From JASLCR01 sp964384345 (lineage in GTDB: Bacteria; Patescibacteriota; Saccharimonadia; Saccharimonadales; Saccharimonadaceae), in assembly GCA_964384345.1 (NCBI GenBank), contig CAYLKD010000004.1, positions 12,101 through 76,100 of the forward strand: a stretch of DNA of 64,000 nucleotides, written 5' to 3'. Below the pieces are notes generated by a model. It did not search any database. It saw only the letters and a list, made by a program, of their open reading frames with translations, and was not told where the DNA came from. A program made the translations under genes and the position numbers. This document shows positions 7,687-14,675 of this stretch, in pieces (the first letter of the stretch is position 1; each line of letters opens with the position of its first letter).

Positions 7687-7985
7687 TCGACGACTTCGAT
7701 ACCATTCCAAAATGCGACAAAATTTTTGAAGTCACCGCGGGCACGCTCGATCGAACCTTCTTTAGGTTCAGGATAATACCAGGCACCAAATTCATTGACC
7801 ATACCATCGACGACGACATCATAATAACTCGCTTCACCTTTCCACGGACACGTTGTGCGGTGATCACTATCTTGATAATAGTCGCGTTTGATCGCAGCCG
7901 CTGGGAAATACCAGTTGCCTTCGATACGGAGTAGGTCTTCTTTTGGCGCCTCCGCAATCACCGTGTTGTTCCAGATTGCTTTCAT
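7683..7985 (-). CDS. DUF427 domain protein
   Basis: A 100-aa single-domain protein of the DUF427 family, a small beta-rich fold of unknown biochemical role. It shows the typical pattern: AIWNNTVIAEAP, the aromatic and glycine signature around EGNWYFP, the cysteine-containing CPWKGEASYYDV and the C-terminal AWYYPEPKEGS. It is the first gene of the unit that continues into rnhA (4-base overlap) and folC. TATACT ends 6 bases before the ATG, so the mRNA should be leaderless. Family assignment is firm; function is unknown. Confidence 0.88.
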   Translation of the reverse strand: MKAIWNNTVIAEAPKEDLLRIEGNWYFPAAAIKRDYYQDSDHRTTCPWKGEASYYDVVVDGMVNEFGAWYYPEPKEGSIERARGDFKNFVAFWNGIEVVE

Positions 7986-7991
7986 GTACTT

Positions 7992-7997
7992 AGTATA
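7992..7997 (-). promoter_or_regulatory. -10 box of the DUF427-rnhA-folC operon
   Basis: TATACT on the minus strand lies 6 bases before the ATG of the DUF427 gene, an ideal leaderless spacing. Confidence 0.7.
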
Positions 7998-8037
7998 CTA
8001 CGTACTGAGCCAGCCTGTGCGCGACGGTTATCCAGCT

Positions 8038-8508
8038 TTAGGCGTGTAGTATGATTTCGTTCATTCTGGCTTCGTCGATATACTCAAACGCTAGTTGTTC
8101 AGAAAAATCTGATGCTCTTAGCGCGCTTAAACCTCGTGTCAAGTTTTTTGGCATAGTTGTCTTTGTATACCAGCTTAACTCTGCTATCTTATCGGGTTCA
8201 CAATTAACAATCTCACCCGTCCATTTTTTACAGATATACATGCATGCGATGTACGGCATATCGATATTCATCTGAAGAATGCGCATGAGCTTCAGGTCCT
8301 TCTCGGCTATTTTAACTCCTATTTCTTCTTTCGATTCACGAATAGCAGCCTGAATGATATTTTCATTGGGCTCAACATGGCCACTCGCACTCGCATCGTA
8401 ACATCCATCCATAAAGCCTGTGTTCATTCGCTGTTGCAACAAATATGTGTCATCCTTTTTTAGTAATATAAAAACTGATCCGTAAAAAATTTTCTCTCTT
8501 TTGGTCAT
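8038..8508 (-). CDS. NUDIX hydrolase
   Basis: A 156-aa pyrophosphohydrolase of nucleoside-diphosphate-X compounds. The full Nudix box is present (GHVEP...E...REsKEEIGV, matching G-x5-E-x7-REUXEEXGU, about residues 43-65), preceded by FYGSVFILLKKDDTYLLQQR, the usual first strand and hairpin. Length is that of a one-domain enzyme. The substrate (oxidised dNTP, ADP-ribose, capped RNA) cannot be inferred. It is a monocistronic unit with TATACT 7 bases before the ATG, facing away from the GC-rich plus-strand gene that begins 130 bases further on. Confidence 0.92.
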   Translation of the reverse strand: MTKREKIFYGSVFILLKKDDTYLLQQRMNTGFMDGCYDASASGHVEPNENIIQAAIRESKEEIGVKIAEKDLKLMRILQMNIDMPYIACMYICKKWTGEIVNCEPDKIAELSWYTKTTMPKNLTRGLSALRASDFSEQLAFEYIDEARMNEIILHA

Positions 8509-8515
8509 ACATTGT

Positions 8516-8521
8516 AGTATA
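8516..8521 (-). promoter_or_regulatory. -10 box of the NUDIX gene
   Basis: TATACT on the minus strand lies 7 bases before the ATG, the leaderless spacing common in this window. Confidence 0.68.
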
Positions 8522-8560
8522 GATTAAATATACTTTGCACTGAAATCGCAAAACATACTA

Positions 8561-8589
8561 TTGCAAAATATAAGTTTATGTGTTATTAT
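8561..8589 (+). promoter_or_regulatory. Promoter of the GC-rich 64-aa gene
   Basis: TTGCAA (8561-8566), a 17-base spacer and TATTAT (8584-8589) precede the gene at 8638. A leader of about 40 bases ends with AAGGAG 8 bases before the ATG, unlike the leaderless native genes. Confidence 0.65.
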
Positions 8590-8637
8590 ATTTTTACTGT
8601 TTTAACCAACCATTCAATCTCTCAAGGAGAAGAACGT

Positions 8638-8832
8638 ATGGCCAAGCAGAAGAAGCCCAAGGCGAAGCGCCCCGGTCCCGCCGCAGCACGTCGCGATGGG
8701 CACATCGTTCAGATCGAGGTGAGCCTCGCAGGGTTGTCGGCCTACATTCAGCCAACCCCGCGCCGACACCGCGGCCCCAGCACTGCCGGTGCCGTGCCCG
8801 GTACGGGCCGCCCCAAAAAGCCGCGGCACTAA
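8638..8832 (+). CDS. Small basic protein in a GC-rich unit, unknown
   Basis: A 64-aa, strongly basic and Pro/Gly-rich product that I do not recognise. It starts MAKQKKPKAKRPGP, has a short central hydrophobic strand (HIVQIEVSLAGLSAYI, residues 22-37) and ends in GTGRPKKPRH. The gene has its own 17-bp-spaced promoter, an AAGGAG ribosome site at good spacing and a structured 3' region. It is plus strand among minus-strand genes, and third positions are overwhelmingly G or C, unlike neighbours. The style matches the TPR-like gene at 11373. It could be acquired DNA or a highly expressed nucleic-acid-binding protein. Coding status is likely because of the complete transcription and translation signals. 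Confidence 0.6.
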   Translation: MAKQKKPKAKRPGPAAARRDGHIVQIEVSLAGLSAYIQPTPRRHRGPSTAGAVPGTGRPKKPRH

Positions 8833-8837
8833 CTCCC

Positions 8838-8894
8838 CACCCCCTAATCCGTCGACGCTCCTCTCAAGGAGTCGAGCATCCACGGAAGGGGGTG
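8838..8894 (+). terminator. Nested-stem 3' element of the 64-aa gene
   Basis: CACCCCC (8838-8844) pairs with GGGGGTG (8888-8894). Inside, CCGT/ACGG and a hairpin with CTCCT/AGGAG and TCGA/TCGA arms stack. Only a weak U-run (TTCAATTT) follows. It probably ends transcription or protects the 3' end; the AAGGAG in the loop repeats the gene's own ribosome site sequence. Confidence 0.55.
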
Positions 8895-8937
8895 TTCAAT
8901 TTCTGATCATACGATTAGCTTGAATAAAATTTATTGT

Positions 8938-9111
8938 TTAGGCAATGTAAACGTTCTCTTCTGCGAGCTTATCAGAATTAAAGTAACCAAGCTCAATAAA
9001 CGGATACGTCATCGAGACATTCTCAAGTTTATCGGTATTTTCCAAGACAAAATCATCCCAGCTACAGACGACATCTGCGTCTTTAATAGAAGCAAGCCAG
9101 ATGTTTTTCAT
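8938..9111 (-). CDS. Small acidic hypothetical protein (57 aa)
   Basis: A short frame beginning MKNIWLASIKDADVVCSWDD and ending EENVYIA. Codon use is ordinary for this genome and the product is acidic with an SWDDF segment; I do not recognise it. GGGAG lies 7 bases before the ATG and a TATACT box at 9164-9169 could drive it with a leader of about 45 bases. It follows the small two-helix membrane gene on the same strand after 60 bases. It may be intact or the N-terminal remnant of a longer gene cut off by the GC-rich unit next to it. Moderately confident that it is expressed. Confidence 0.5.
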   Translation of the reverse strand: MKNIWLASIKDADVVCSWDDFVLENTDKLENVSMTYPFIELGYFNSDKLAEENVYIA

Positions 9112-9171
9112 TCGATAACTCCCGCTCCTGCATCAACATTCGACTGATCAGATTTATTATTTCAGTATACT

Positions 9172-9417
9172 CTACCGCCAGGAGATGAGCGCGAAGAAAA
9201 AATCTTCAGCTTTACCACTTACCGTCGCGAACAGAAACAATAGTGCAGATCCCGTCAGTGTGATCGCCCCTACCCAAGTAAAGCCGTCGTGCTGCTGCAA
9301 ATTCGCCCACGAAACATACGCGCCAAAACCAAACAGCAAGGTGAAAAGTCCAGATAAAAACGTGACGAAATAGTTTCGTGATTTGTGGCTCGATGGTTGC
9401 AACTTTTTGTTGTTCAT
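9172..9417 (-). CDS. Two-helix small membrane protein, unknown
   Basis: An 81-aa product, starting MNNKKLQPSSHKSRN at the ATG that overlaps the TGA of the upstream hydrolase gene (ATGA); an upstream in-frame start at 9441 would lie inside that gene. Two hydrophobic segments are visible, around FVTFLSGLFTLLFGFGAYVSW and VGAITLTGSALLFLFATV, with a short loop between. Third in the unit glyS-hydrolase-this gene. Topology suggests an inner-membrane protein; nothing indicates function. Confidence 0.7.
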   Translation of the reverse strand: MNNKKLQPSSHKSRNYFVTFLSGLFTLLFGFGAYVSWANLQQHDGFTWVGAITLTGSALLFLFATVSGKAEDFFFALISWR

Positions 9418-9968
9418 AGATTTTTTGCAATGACGTTCCAAAGCTCTGGAAATTCTGTATAGTTTCCTCCTAGATGATCACCATCAGGAATGACAGTCAA
9501 ATTTGCTCCAGTATTTTTCGCCAAGTACTCGGCTTGCTCCAACGGACAGTACGGATCATTATCTGAATGGAAAAATTCAATTCGTTCGGCTTTAGATTTG
9601 ATACGATCGAAGTCAAAACCATGTTCCGGGAATAACTGCGCAAATTGCAAATCATCCATACCCGCTGGCGTGCCATGATCCCACGCACTTGCACATACCG
9701 CCAGTTTTACGTGTGGACATCGTTCGTCCATCAGTAGATTAAGCACTTCGACCGCGCCCGATGAATGGCCGATGACGAGACTATTGGTAAAATCCCAGCC
9801 GGAGTCAAACAAAAAATTTCCGTAGGTCTCAAGATTAGGCACATGACAATCCGGTAATTGTGGTACCCATACGTCGTAGCCCGCAGTTGAAAGTTTTTGC
9901 TTCAGCCACGCAAACCAGTTAGCTTCTGGGTTGGAATCCGTACCATGGAGAATGATCGCTCGTTTCAT
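9414..9968 (-). CDS. RBBP9/YdeN-family alpha/beta hydrolase
   Basis: A 184-aa compact serine hydrolase of the RBBP9/YdeN family. The oxyanion start is AIILHGTDSNPEANWFAWL, the nucleophile elbow is GHSSG (about residues 67-71), the acid lies in FHSDNDPYCP and the catalytic His in PDGDHLGG near the C-terminus, so the triad is complete. Length matches the family (about 185). It lies 9 bases after glyS and overlaps the next small membrane gene by 4 bases, so the three are probably cotranscribed. The natural substrate of this family is not defined. Confidence 0.9.
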   Translation of the reverse strand: MKRAIILHGTDSNPEANWFAWLKQKLSTAGYDVWVPQLPDCHVPNLETYGNFLFDSGWDFTNSLVIGHSSGAVEVLNLLMDERCPHVKLAVCASAWDHGTPAGMDDLQFAQLFPEHGFDFDRIKSKAERIEFFHSDNDPYCPLEQAEYLAKNTGANLTVIPDGDHLGGNYTEFPELWNVIAKNL

Positions 9969-9977
9969 CTTACGAAT

Positions 9978-11267
9978 TTAGATTCCGTTTGGATCGCAAC
10001 GTTTTTGCTCTGTCGTGTCTCGATCTCGCAGCGTGACGGTCCCGTCTTCAAGGGTGTCAAAGTCGATTACGACGCAGTATGGCGTTCCGATCTCATCTTG
10101 CCGTCGGTAGCGCTTACCGATATTGCCGTTGTCATCCCACATGACATTGCCATATTTTTTCTTCAGCATTATATAAACTTCTCGAGCTTTTTCGACGAGT
10201 TCTGGCTTGTTTTTGAGCAGCGGCGACACTGCATATTTGACCGGCGCAAGATGTTCGGGAAGCGCGAGGTAGATACGCTTATCATTATTTTGCTCGTCTT
10301 CACGGTATGCGCTACAAAGTACCGCCATCAGAGCACGCTCGACACCGAAGCTCGGCTCAATAACATGAGGAATGAACTTTTCCTGTGAGCCTTTGACGGT
10401 ATATTCCATCGATTTTCCGCTATTGTCGTGTATGTTTTTCAGGTCAAAATCTGTTCGGTACGCAAGGCCCATGAGCTCCTCGCGGCCGATTGGATAATCA
10501 AATTCGAAATCAATTGTTCGTTTTGAGTAATGGGCACGGTCATTTTCTGGTACTTCAAGCTCATGCACGCTTTCTGCTGGAAGGCCGAGTGCTGTAAACC
10601 ATTCTTTACATAGTTCAACCCATGCCTCAAAGCTCTCCTCCCACTTGTCTGGATGCACAAAATATTCAATTTCCATCTGTTCAAACTCACGTGATCGGAA
10701 GATAAAATCACGCGGAGAAATTTCATTTCGAAAGGCTTTTCCTTGCTGTCCAATACCAAACGGCAAGTCAGGATAAAAATTATCGACGACGTTTTTGTAA
10801 TTTGTGAAAATACCTTGCGCTGTCTCTGGGCGCAGATAACTTATCGAATTTTCATCTGCAACGGGTCCAACATTTGTTTTGAACATCATATTGAACGCAC
10901 GCGCTTCACCGAACGTACCCGTTTTACCGCAGGTTGGACATTTATTCGGATCATTGAGTTTATCTGCTCGATGCCGAGCGTGACAATTGCCGCACTCAAC
11001 CAGTGGATCAGTAAACGTATCGACATGCCCGCTCGCCTGCCATACTTTTTGGTTCATGAGGATAGCCGCATCGACACCGTACATATCGTCACGATCATCG
11101 ACGAACATTTTCCACCAAAGATTCATGATATTTCGTTTCAGCGTGACACCGAGTGGACCATAGTCCCAGGTTCCGCTCAATCCACCGTACACATCAGATC
11201 CTGGATAAATAAATCCTCTTCGTTTTGCCAAACTAACGATATCTTCTAGTTTCACTTCCTCGTTCAT
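9978..11267 (-). CDS. glyS: Glycyl-tRNA synthetase (single-chain, class II)
   Basis: It charges tRNA-Gly with glycine. The protein of about 429 aa is the eukaryote/Gram-positive-type dimeric enzyme: it opens with IVSLAKRRGFIYPGSDVYGG, has VWQASGHVDTFTDPLVEC, a zinc-type Cys set (CGNCHARH and CPTCGK), the class II motif 2 region FRNEISPRDFIFRSREFEQME, motif 3 EPSFGVERALMAVL and a C-terminal anticodon-binding domain. I choose ATG 11267 over the TTG two codons upstream because TAGAAT then ends exactly 6 bases before the start. First gene of the unit with the RBBP9-like hydrolase. Confidence 0.96.
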   Translation of the reverse strand: MNEEVKLEDIVSLAKRRGFIYPGSDVYGGLSGTWDYGPLGVTLKRNIMNLWWKMFVDDRDDMYGVDAAILMNQKVWQASGHVDTFTDPLVECGNCHARHRADKLNDPNKCPTCGKTGTFGEARAFNMMFKTNVGPVADENSISYLRPETAQGIFTNYKNVVDNFYPDLPFGIGQQGKAFRNEISPRDFIFRSREFEQMEIEYFVHPDKWEESFEAWVELCKEWFTALGLPAESVHELEVPENDRAHYSKRTIDFEFDYPIGREELMGLAYRTDFDLKNIHDNSGKSMEYTVKGSQEKFIPHVIEPSFGVERALMAVLCSAYREDEQNNDKRIYLALPEHLAPVKYAVSPLLKNKPELVEKAREVYIMLKKKYGNVMWDDNGNIGKRYRRQDEIGTPYCVVIDFDTLEDGTVTLRDRDTTEQKRCDPNGI

Positions 11268-11273
11268 AGACAA

Positions 11274-11279
11274 ATTCTA
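11274..11279 (-). promoter_or_regulatory. -10 box of glyS
   Basis: TAGAAT on the minus strand ends 6 bases before ATG 11267 and helps choose that start over the upstream TTG. Confidence 0.62.
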
Positions 11280-11303
11280 CCACACCCCGCCTCTGATGGA
11301 TAC

Positions 11304-11332
11304 TTGCACATTCATTTGTAAAATGATATAAA
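11304..11332 (+). promoter_or_regulatory. Promoter of the GC-rich TPR-like gene
   Basis: TTGCAC (11304-11309), a 17-base spacer and TATAAA (11327-11332) precede a leader of about 35 bases that ends with AAGGAG 9 bases before the ATG. The design is the same as at 8561-8589. Confidence 0.65.
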
Positions 11333-11372
11333 TATCTTTAGTCAGCACCGTCCCGAGAAGGAGTTGAAGCAC

Positions 11373-12092
11373 ATGGAACAGATGGATTCGAGTTTCGGAG
11401 CCATGTTCTACCTGAAGGCAGCCGAGGAGGCCAATCGCAAGGGTGATTATGTACGAGCGTCCAAGCTGTTCCGCGATGCACAGGATCGTTACGAGCGAGG
11501 CGGCCAGACAGAAATGGCCATCCGCTGCCTGCAGCAAGCCGGAGTCAACCTGCGACTGGCCGGCAAGCCAGAGGAAGCTTCCAAGCTTCTGCACCTTGCA
11601 AGTCGAGCAGCAGCAAACCTAAGGCTGCTTGAACTGGAGCTGTCCTGTGAGGCAGATCTTGCCATGGCATTCGTCGACATGGGAGATACGTCTCACGCTC
11701 GAGACGGCTTGCTCAGTGCTCTCTTGTCGTACAAGAACATGAAGAAGATCGCATCGCGGAGCGATCCCAAGCAAATAGTGCACTCACTTGAGTACGCCGT
11801 AGCCATCGGGCACCTTGCCCGGATCGACGCCTTGCTCGGTATGCATCAACGCGCTCTCTCTCTTCATGAGCAGGCCAACGCCATCCTGCGCGGTAACCAC
11901 GATGAGTGGGAGCTCAACAACCTAATATGGTGGATGAAGGAGCTGCCCTCAGGCGAACGCTTCGACCTCGGGTTTCGTGGCATCTACCTGGCCACCAAAC
12001 TACGCCGCAAGCAGCGTTTGATCGAGGCACTGCTTCTGATCATTTCACCGCAGCTCTATGTTTCGGTGAAGAACCATCACGCTCGGCACTGA
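11373..12092 (+). CDS. TPR-like helical repeat protein in a GC-rich unit
   Basis: A 239-aa all-helical protein with tetratricopeptide-like pairs: YLKAAEEANRKGDYVRASKL, then DRYERGGQTEMAIRCLQQAG, LRLAGKPEEASKLLHLASRA, and a later AIGHLARIDALLGMHQRALS. TPR domains mediate protein-protein contacts; no enzymatic motif is seen. The start is the ATG with AAGGAG 9 bases upstream, not the TTG three codons earlier. The gene is plus strand between minus-strand glyS and recO, has its own promoter and terminator, and its codons favour G/C third positions unlike its neighbours. Signs of foreign origin are therefore clear, although no integrase, tRNA or repeat flanks it. Confidence 0.75.
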   Translation: MEQMDSSFGAMFYLKAAEEANRKGDYVRASKLFRDAQDRYERGGQTEMAIRCLQQAGVNLRLAGKPEEASKLLHLASRAAANLRLLELELSCEADLAMAFVDMGDTSHARDGLLSALLSYKNMKKIASRSDPKQIVHSLEYAVAIGHLARIDALLGMHQRALSLHEQANAILRGNHDEWELNNLIWWMKELPSGERFDLGFRGIYLATKLRRKQRLIEALLLIISPQLYVSVKNHHARH

Positions 12093-12097
12093 CTGTT

Positions 12098-12157
12098 GCC
12101 GGAGCTATTTCATTTTCTCTCAGAAAGGAGGAATTGGAAAAGGCTCCGGCCTTTTTC
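12098..12157 (+). terminator. Long-loop terminator of the TPR-like gene
   Basis: GCCGGAGC (12098-12105) pairs with GCTCCGGC (12143-12150), followed by CTTTTTC. The loop is 37 bases and contains a strong Shine-Dalgarno-like AAAGGAGG without a following start codon. Confidence 0.75.
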
Positions 12158-12170
12158 ATGCCCAATCAAT

Positions 12171-12845
12171 TTATTCGTGTGCGGCAACAGCAACGTACAT
12201 GCATGCATCGATGATATCCATGATACCCTCAACATGCGAAACCACCTTTGGACCCTGCGCGCTTGCAAGTCTGAGTAGCTTAATATGATTAGCAGTATAT
12301 TCGCCACGAGCATCGAGGACAAATACCGACTCGGTCGGAATGAATCGATAGCGTTCATCGGCGAGCAGCTTGTCCCCTTCTTGATCGGTAGATAGATTGA
12401 GGCCGACACCGAGCAAAATCGCCATTTGCAAGCGGTACCATATAGAAACGATTTTGTAATTAATTGCTTCGTCATTGAGCGCTTGTAACGCTTGACGCGT
12501 CAGCTCGTAAAATTCCGGTTCCGGTACGACTTCTGAAGCACGATTTATGTCTTTGAGGACATAGTACGCTAGCTGCAGTTTGTCATAATCACTCAAGATA
12601 TTTTTATAAAATTTTTCAAGACGCGCCGACGTCACAATACGCAAATCTCCCTTGCCTTCGTACAACGTCAGTTCAGTTTCAGCGAGTAGCTCTATACCAC
12701 CCGCGAGCTTACTTTTTTCTTTGCGTACTCCACGGGCAATAACGTTGAGCTTGCCATTATCTGGCGTAATGATACTCATGATCCGATCAGCTTCGCCGTA
12801 ATTTGTCCGGTGCACCACGATTGCAAACGTTCGCAAGGTTTTCAT
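12171..12845 (-). CDS. recO: DNA repair protein RecO
   Basis: RecO anneals ssDNA and helps load RecA with RecR in the RecFOR gap-repair pathway. The 224-aa product has the N-terminal OB fold pattern (AIVVHRTNYGEADRIMSIIT, GKLNVIARGVRKEKSKLAGG) and the helical C-terminal domain; the C-terminal zinc cysteines of some RecOs are absent. Length is typical (E. coli 242). Its ATG overlaps the TAG of the upstream receiver gene by 4 bases, so recO is the third gene of a histidine kinase-receiver-recO operon. RecF lies elsewhere in this window at 47.7 kb. Confidence 0.93.
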   Translation of the reverse strand: MKTLRTFAIVVHRTNYGEADRIMSIITPDNGKLNVIARGVRKEKSKLAGGIELLAETELTLYEGKGDLRIVTSARLEKFYKNILSDYDKLQLAYYVLKDINRASEVVPEPEFYELTRQALQALNDEAINYKIVSIWYRLQMAILLGVGLNLSTDQEGDKLLADERYRFIPTESVFVLDARGEYTANHIKLLRLASAQGPKVVSHVEGIMDIIDACMYVAVAAHE

Positions 12846-13210
12846 AGCACGGCTCGTTTGAGTGCCGCTAAAATGTCGCCAGGCAGCATACTGGTTTTAT
12901 CGAGAATCTGTGTCACATTGTATTGCCGCATGACGGTTTCCGATAATTGATCGGCTGCACTTGTCACTAGCACAATTGGTATTTGTGACAAATCATCATG
13001 CGATAATAGCTCATGCAACAACACCATCGCATTGCTTCCGGTCAGCATAAAATCAAGCAAGATAACATCTGGATGAACCTGATCAATAATATCAATAGCC
13101 GTGATCGGACTTGTCGCACTGTGCACCTCATAGTCTTCACGCTCAAGTATGCGCGCGTAATGGCGTAGTTGCACTAACGTATCCTCGACGATAACTACTC
13201 GCTGGCTCAT
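12842..13210 (-). CDS. Stand-alone response regulator receiver
   Basis: A 122-aa CheY-like receiver with no output domain. The acidic pocket is in VVIVEDTLVQ, the phospho-acceptor Asp in VILLDFMLTG (about residue 55), the switch Thr in VLVTSAAD and the Lys in ILDKTSML. It overlaps the histidine kinase gene by 4 bases upstream and recO by 4 bases downstream, so it is the obvious phosphorylation partner of that kinase. With no DNA-binding domain it probably works by protein contact. Confidence 0.92.
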   Translation of the reverse strand: MSQRVVIVEDTLVQLRHYARILEREDYEVHSATSPITAIDIIDQVHPDVILLDFMLTGSNAMVLLHELLSHDDLSQIPIVLVTSAADQLSETVMRQYNVTQILDKTSMLPGDILAALKRAVL

Positions 13211-13947
13211 AGCAGCGAAAGTTGCCTCGAAAGCGGCACCTCAATGTAGAATGATGCGCCGTCTCGATGTCGGATCGCACCAATTGAGCCATGAATAAGT
13301 TCTGCGAACTGATGCGCAATATGTAGCCCGAGGCCACTACTTTCTGGACGACTATGAACTGCGACAGGCGCAAGAGCTGTTTGTTTAATATTCGCCCATA
13401 CATTCACTGGCAGCGCTGGACCATGATCACGCACGCTGATGCGGACGACCGCTCGTTCTTTCAAAAGTTGTGCATGCAACTCGACAACACCCTTCTCGTC
13501 ACTATAATGCAGCGCATTATCCATAAAGCATGTGATAATGCGGCGCAAAAGATCATGATTCGCCGTCGCGAGCGGTAATCTTGTATTTGAACGAAATACC
13601 AGTTGCCGTTCATTGACCGTATAAAGCGGCGCTAGCTCGTAGCGAAGTTGTTTACACAGTTCATTGACGTTGACTGGTTCACTTGGGAATAATTCTGTCT
13701 GTAGCTGCTGTGATTTTGTCAGATTTGAGGTAAGCCGTAGTGCTTGTTCGCTGACAACACGCATTTGACCAGCAATTTCCCGCGTCAAACTTGCAGGTGT
13801 TTGTTCATCTGAAAGCTCTATCGCAAGTTGTCGCATCAGCGCGAGTGGCGCTTTTAGTTCGTGAGCAGCAACCATAATTGGAGATAAACCACTGCTCATA
13901 GCACCGTCACCACCCGTCACAGTTTTTATCCCCTCATTTGCACTCAT
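13207..13947 (-). CDS. Soluble sensor histidine kinase
   Basis: A 246-aa kinase core without membrane segments or a recognisable sensory domain. The H box is VAAHELKAPLALMRQLA (about residues 27-43). The ATP-binding domain shows the N box (LRRIITCFMDNALHYS), the G1-like VRDHGPALP and the G2 SSGLGLHIAHQFAE. The signal must be cytoplasmic or delivered by another protein. First gene of the kinase-receiver-recO operon; TACACT ends 9 bases before the ATG. It presumably phosphorylates the receiver encoded next. Confidence 0.92.
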   Translation of the reverse strand: MSANEGIKTVTGGDGAMSSGLSPIMVAAHELKAPLALMRQLAIELSDEQTPASLTREIAGQMRVVSEQALRLTSNLTKSQQLQTELFPSEPVNVNELCKQLRYELAPLYTVNERQLVFRSNTRLPLATANHDLLRRIITCFMDNALHYSDEKGVVELHAQLLKERAVVRISVRDHGPALPVNVWANIKQTALAPVAVHSRPESSGLGLHIAHQFAELIHGSIGAIRHRDGASFYIEVPLSRQLSLL

Positions 13948-13956
13948 ACTACTCTC

Positions 13957-13962
13957 AGTGTA
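13957..13962 (-). promoter_or_regulatory. -10 box of the kinase-receiver-recO operon
   Basis: TACACT on the minus strand lies 9 bases before the ATG of the kinase gene. Confidence 0.5.
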
Positions 13963-14003
13963 GCACGCACATCGAACGATTGGCAGTAGATGTGAACTGA
14001 CAA

Positions 14004-14663
14004 TTACTGATTGAACTTGATTGTTTTTATGATTGACTCAAAGTCAGGTTTAAATGTATCTGCATCGGTAAATACTGACACTGTTTTGTCACGCACTTTG
14101 TAAATAACAACGGCTCCACGTATGGTTTTTGAGAAATTACCATCCAAACGTGTCCCGTTCACGCCATTGGCAGATGTCGCACTACTGCTGAGGTCTCCTG
14201 ATTTAACTTTCGAGTCATATTGCTTGACGACATCATCAAGATTTTTGTCTTCAATTTGCACCCGCAGAGCAAATCGCTGCGTACTAGAAACGGGTGGCAC
14301 AGTGATAGGATTAAGGTACGCCAAATAGGTACCTCCCTTTGTGATGTCGGTAGCGACATAGACACTCCATGTCTTTGGATAGCTGAATGTTAGACGTCCA
14401 TAATCATCAGGTCCAACAAATTGTCGGTTTGGTTCTTTTTCACGCTCTGCAAATTTCGACTCATCAGTCTCTGCCTGGGTGCGTTTGGCATCAGCAACGG
14501 CAACCGATATCTTACTATCAACATCCGATTTTTGACCCGAGTACTGAATAAATAAGTAGATAGACAATGCGATGAGCCCCACCGCGACTACTCCAAAGAC
14601 AATGGCGAGTACAAGCATGAGGTTGGTAGCACCTTGCTCACGAAGTCGATTCAAAGATTTCAT
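14004..14663 (-). CDS. Membrane-anchored extracytoplasmic protein, unknown
   Basis: A 219-aa protein with one N-terminal membrane anchor (about residues 14-40, MLVLAIVFGVVAVGLIALSI), a charged, helical linker (about 45-80) and a beta-rich C-terminal domain containing YGRLTFSYPKTWSVYV, a pattern seen in PsbP/DUF1795-like domains. No enzymatic motif is visible. It follows the membrane-anchored methyltransferase gene by 8 bases but has its own TATAAT 6 bases before the ATG. Envelope location is a reasonable inference; function unknown. Confidence 0.75.
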   Translation of the reverse strand: MKSLNRLREQGATNLMLVLAIVFGVVAVGLIALSIYLFIQYSGQKSDVDSKISVAVADAKRTQAETDESKFAEREKEPNRQFVGPDDYGRLTFSYPKTWSVYVATDITKGGTYLAYLNPITVPPVSSTQRFALRVQIEDKNLDDVVKQYDSKVKSGDLSSSATSANGVNGTRLDGNFSKTIRGAVVIYKVRDKTVSVFTDADTFKPDFESIIKTIKFNQ

Positions 14664-14669
14664 TCCGTT

Positions 14670-14675
14670 ATTATA
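14670..14675 (-). promoter_or_regulatory. -10 box of the 219-aa membrane-anchored protein gene
   Basis: A perfect TATAAT on the minus strand overlaps the end of the upstream methyltransferase gene and lies 6 bases before the ATG. Confidence 0.68.

Noticed and set aside
7687..7710. Upstream extension of RNase HI
   Set aside because: The added eight residues do not match the family and would enlarge the overlap with DUF427; the ATGA junction at 7686 is the better start.
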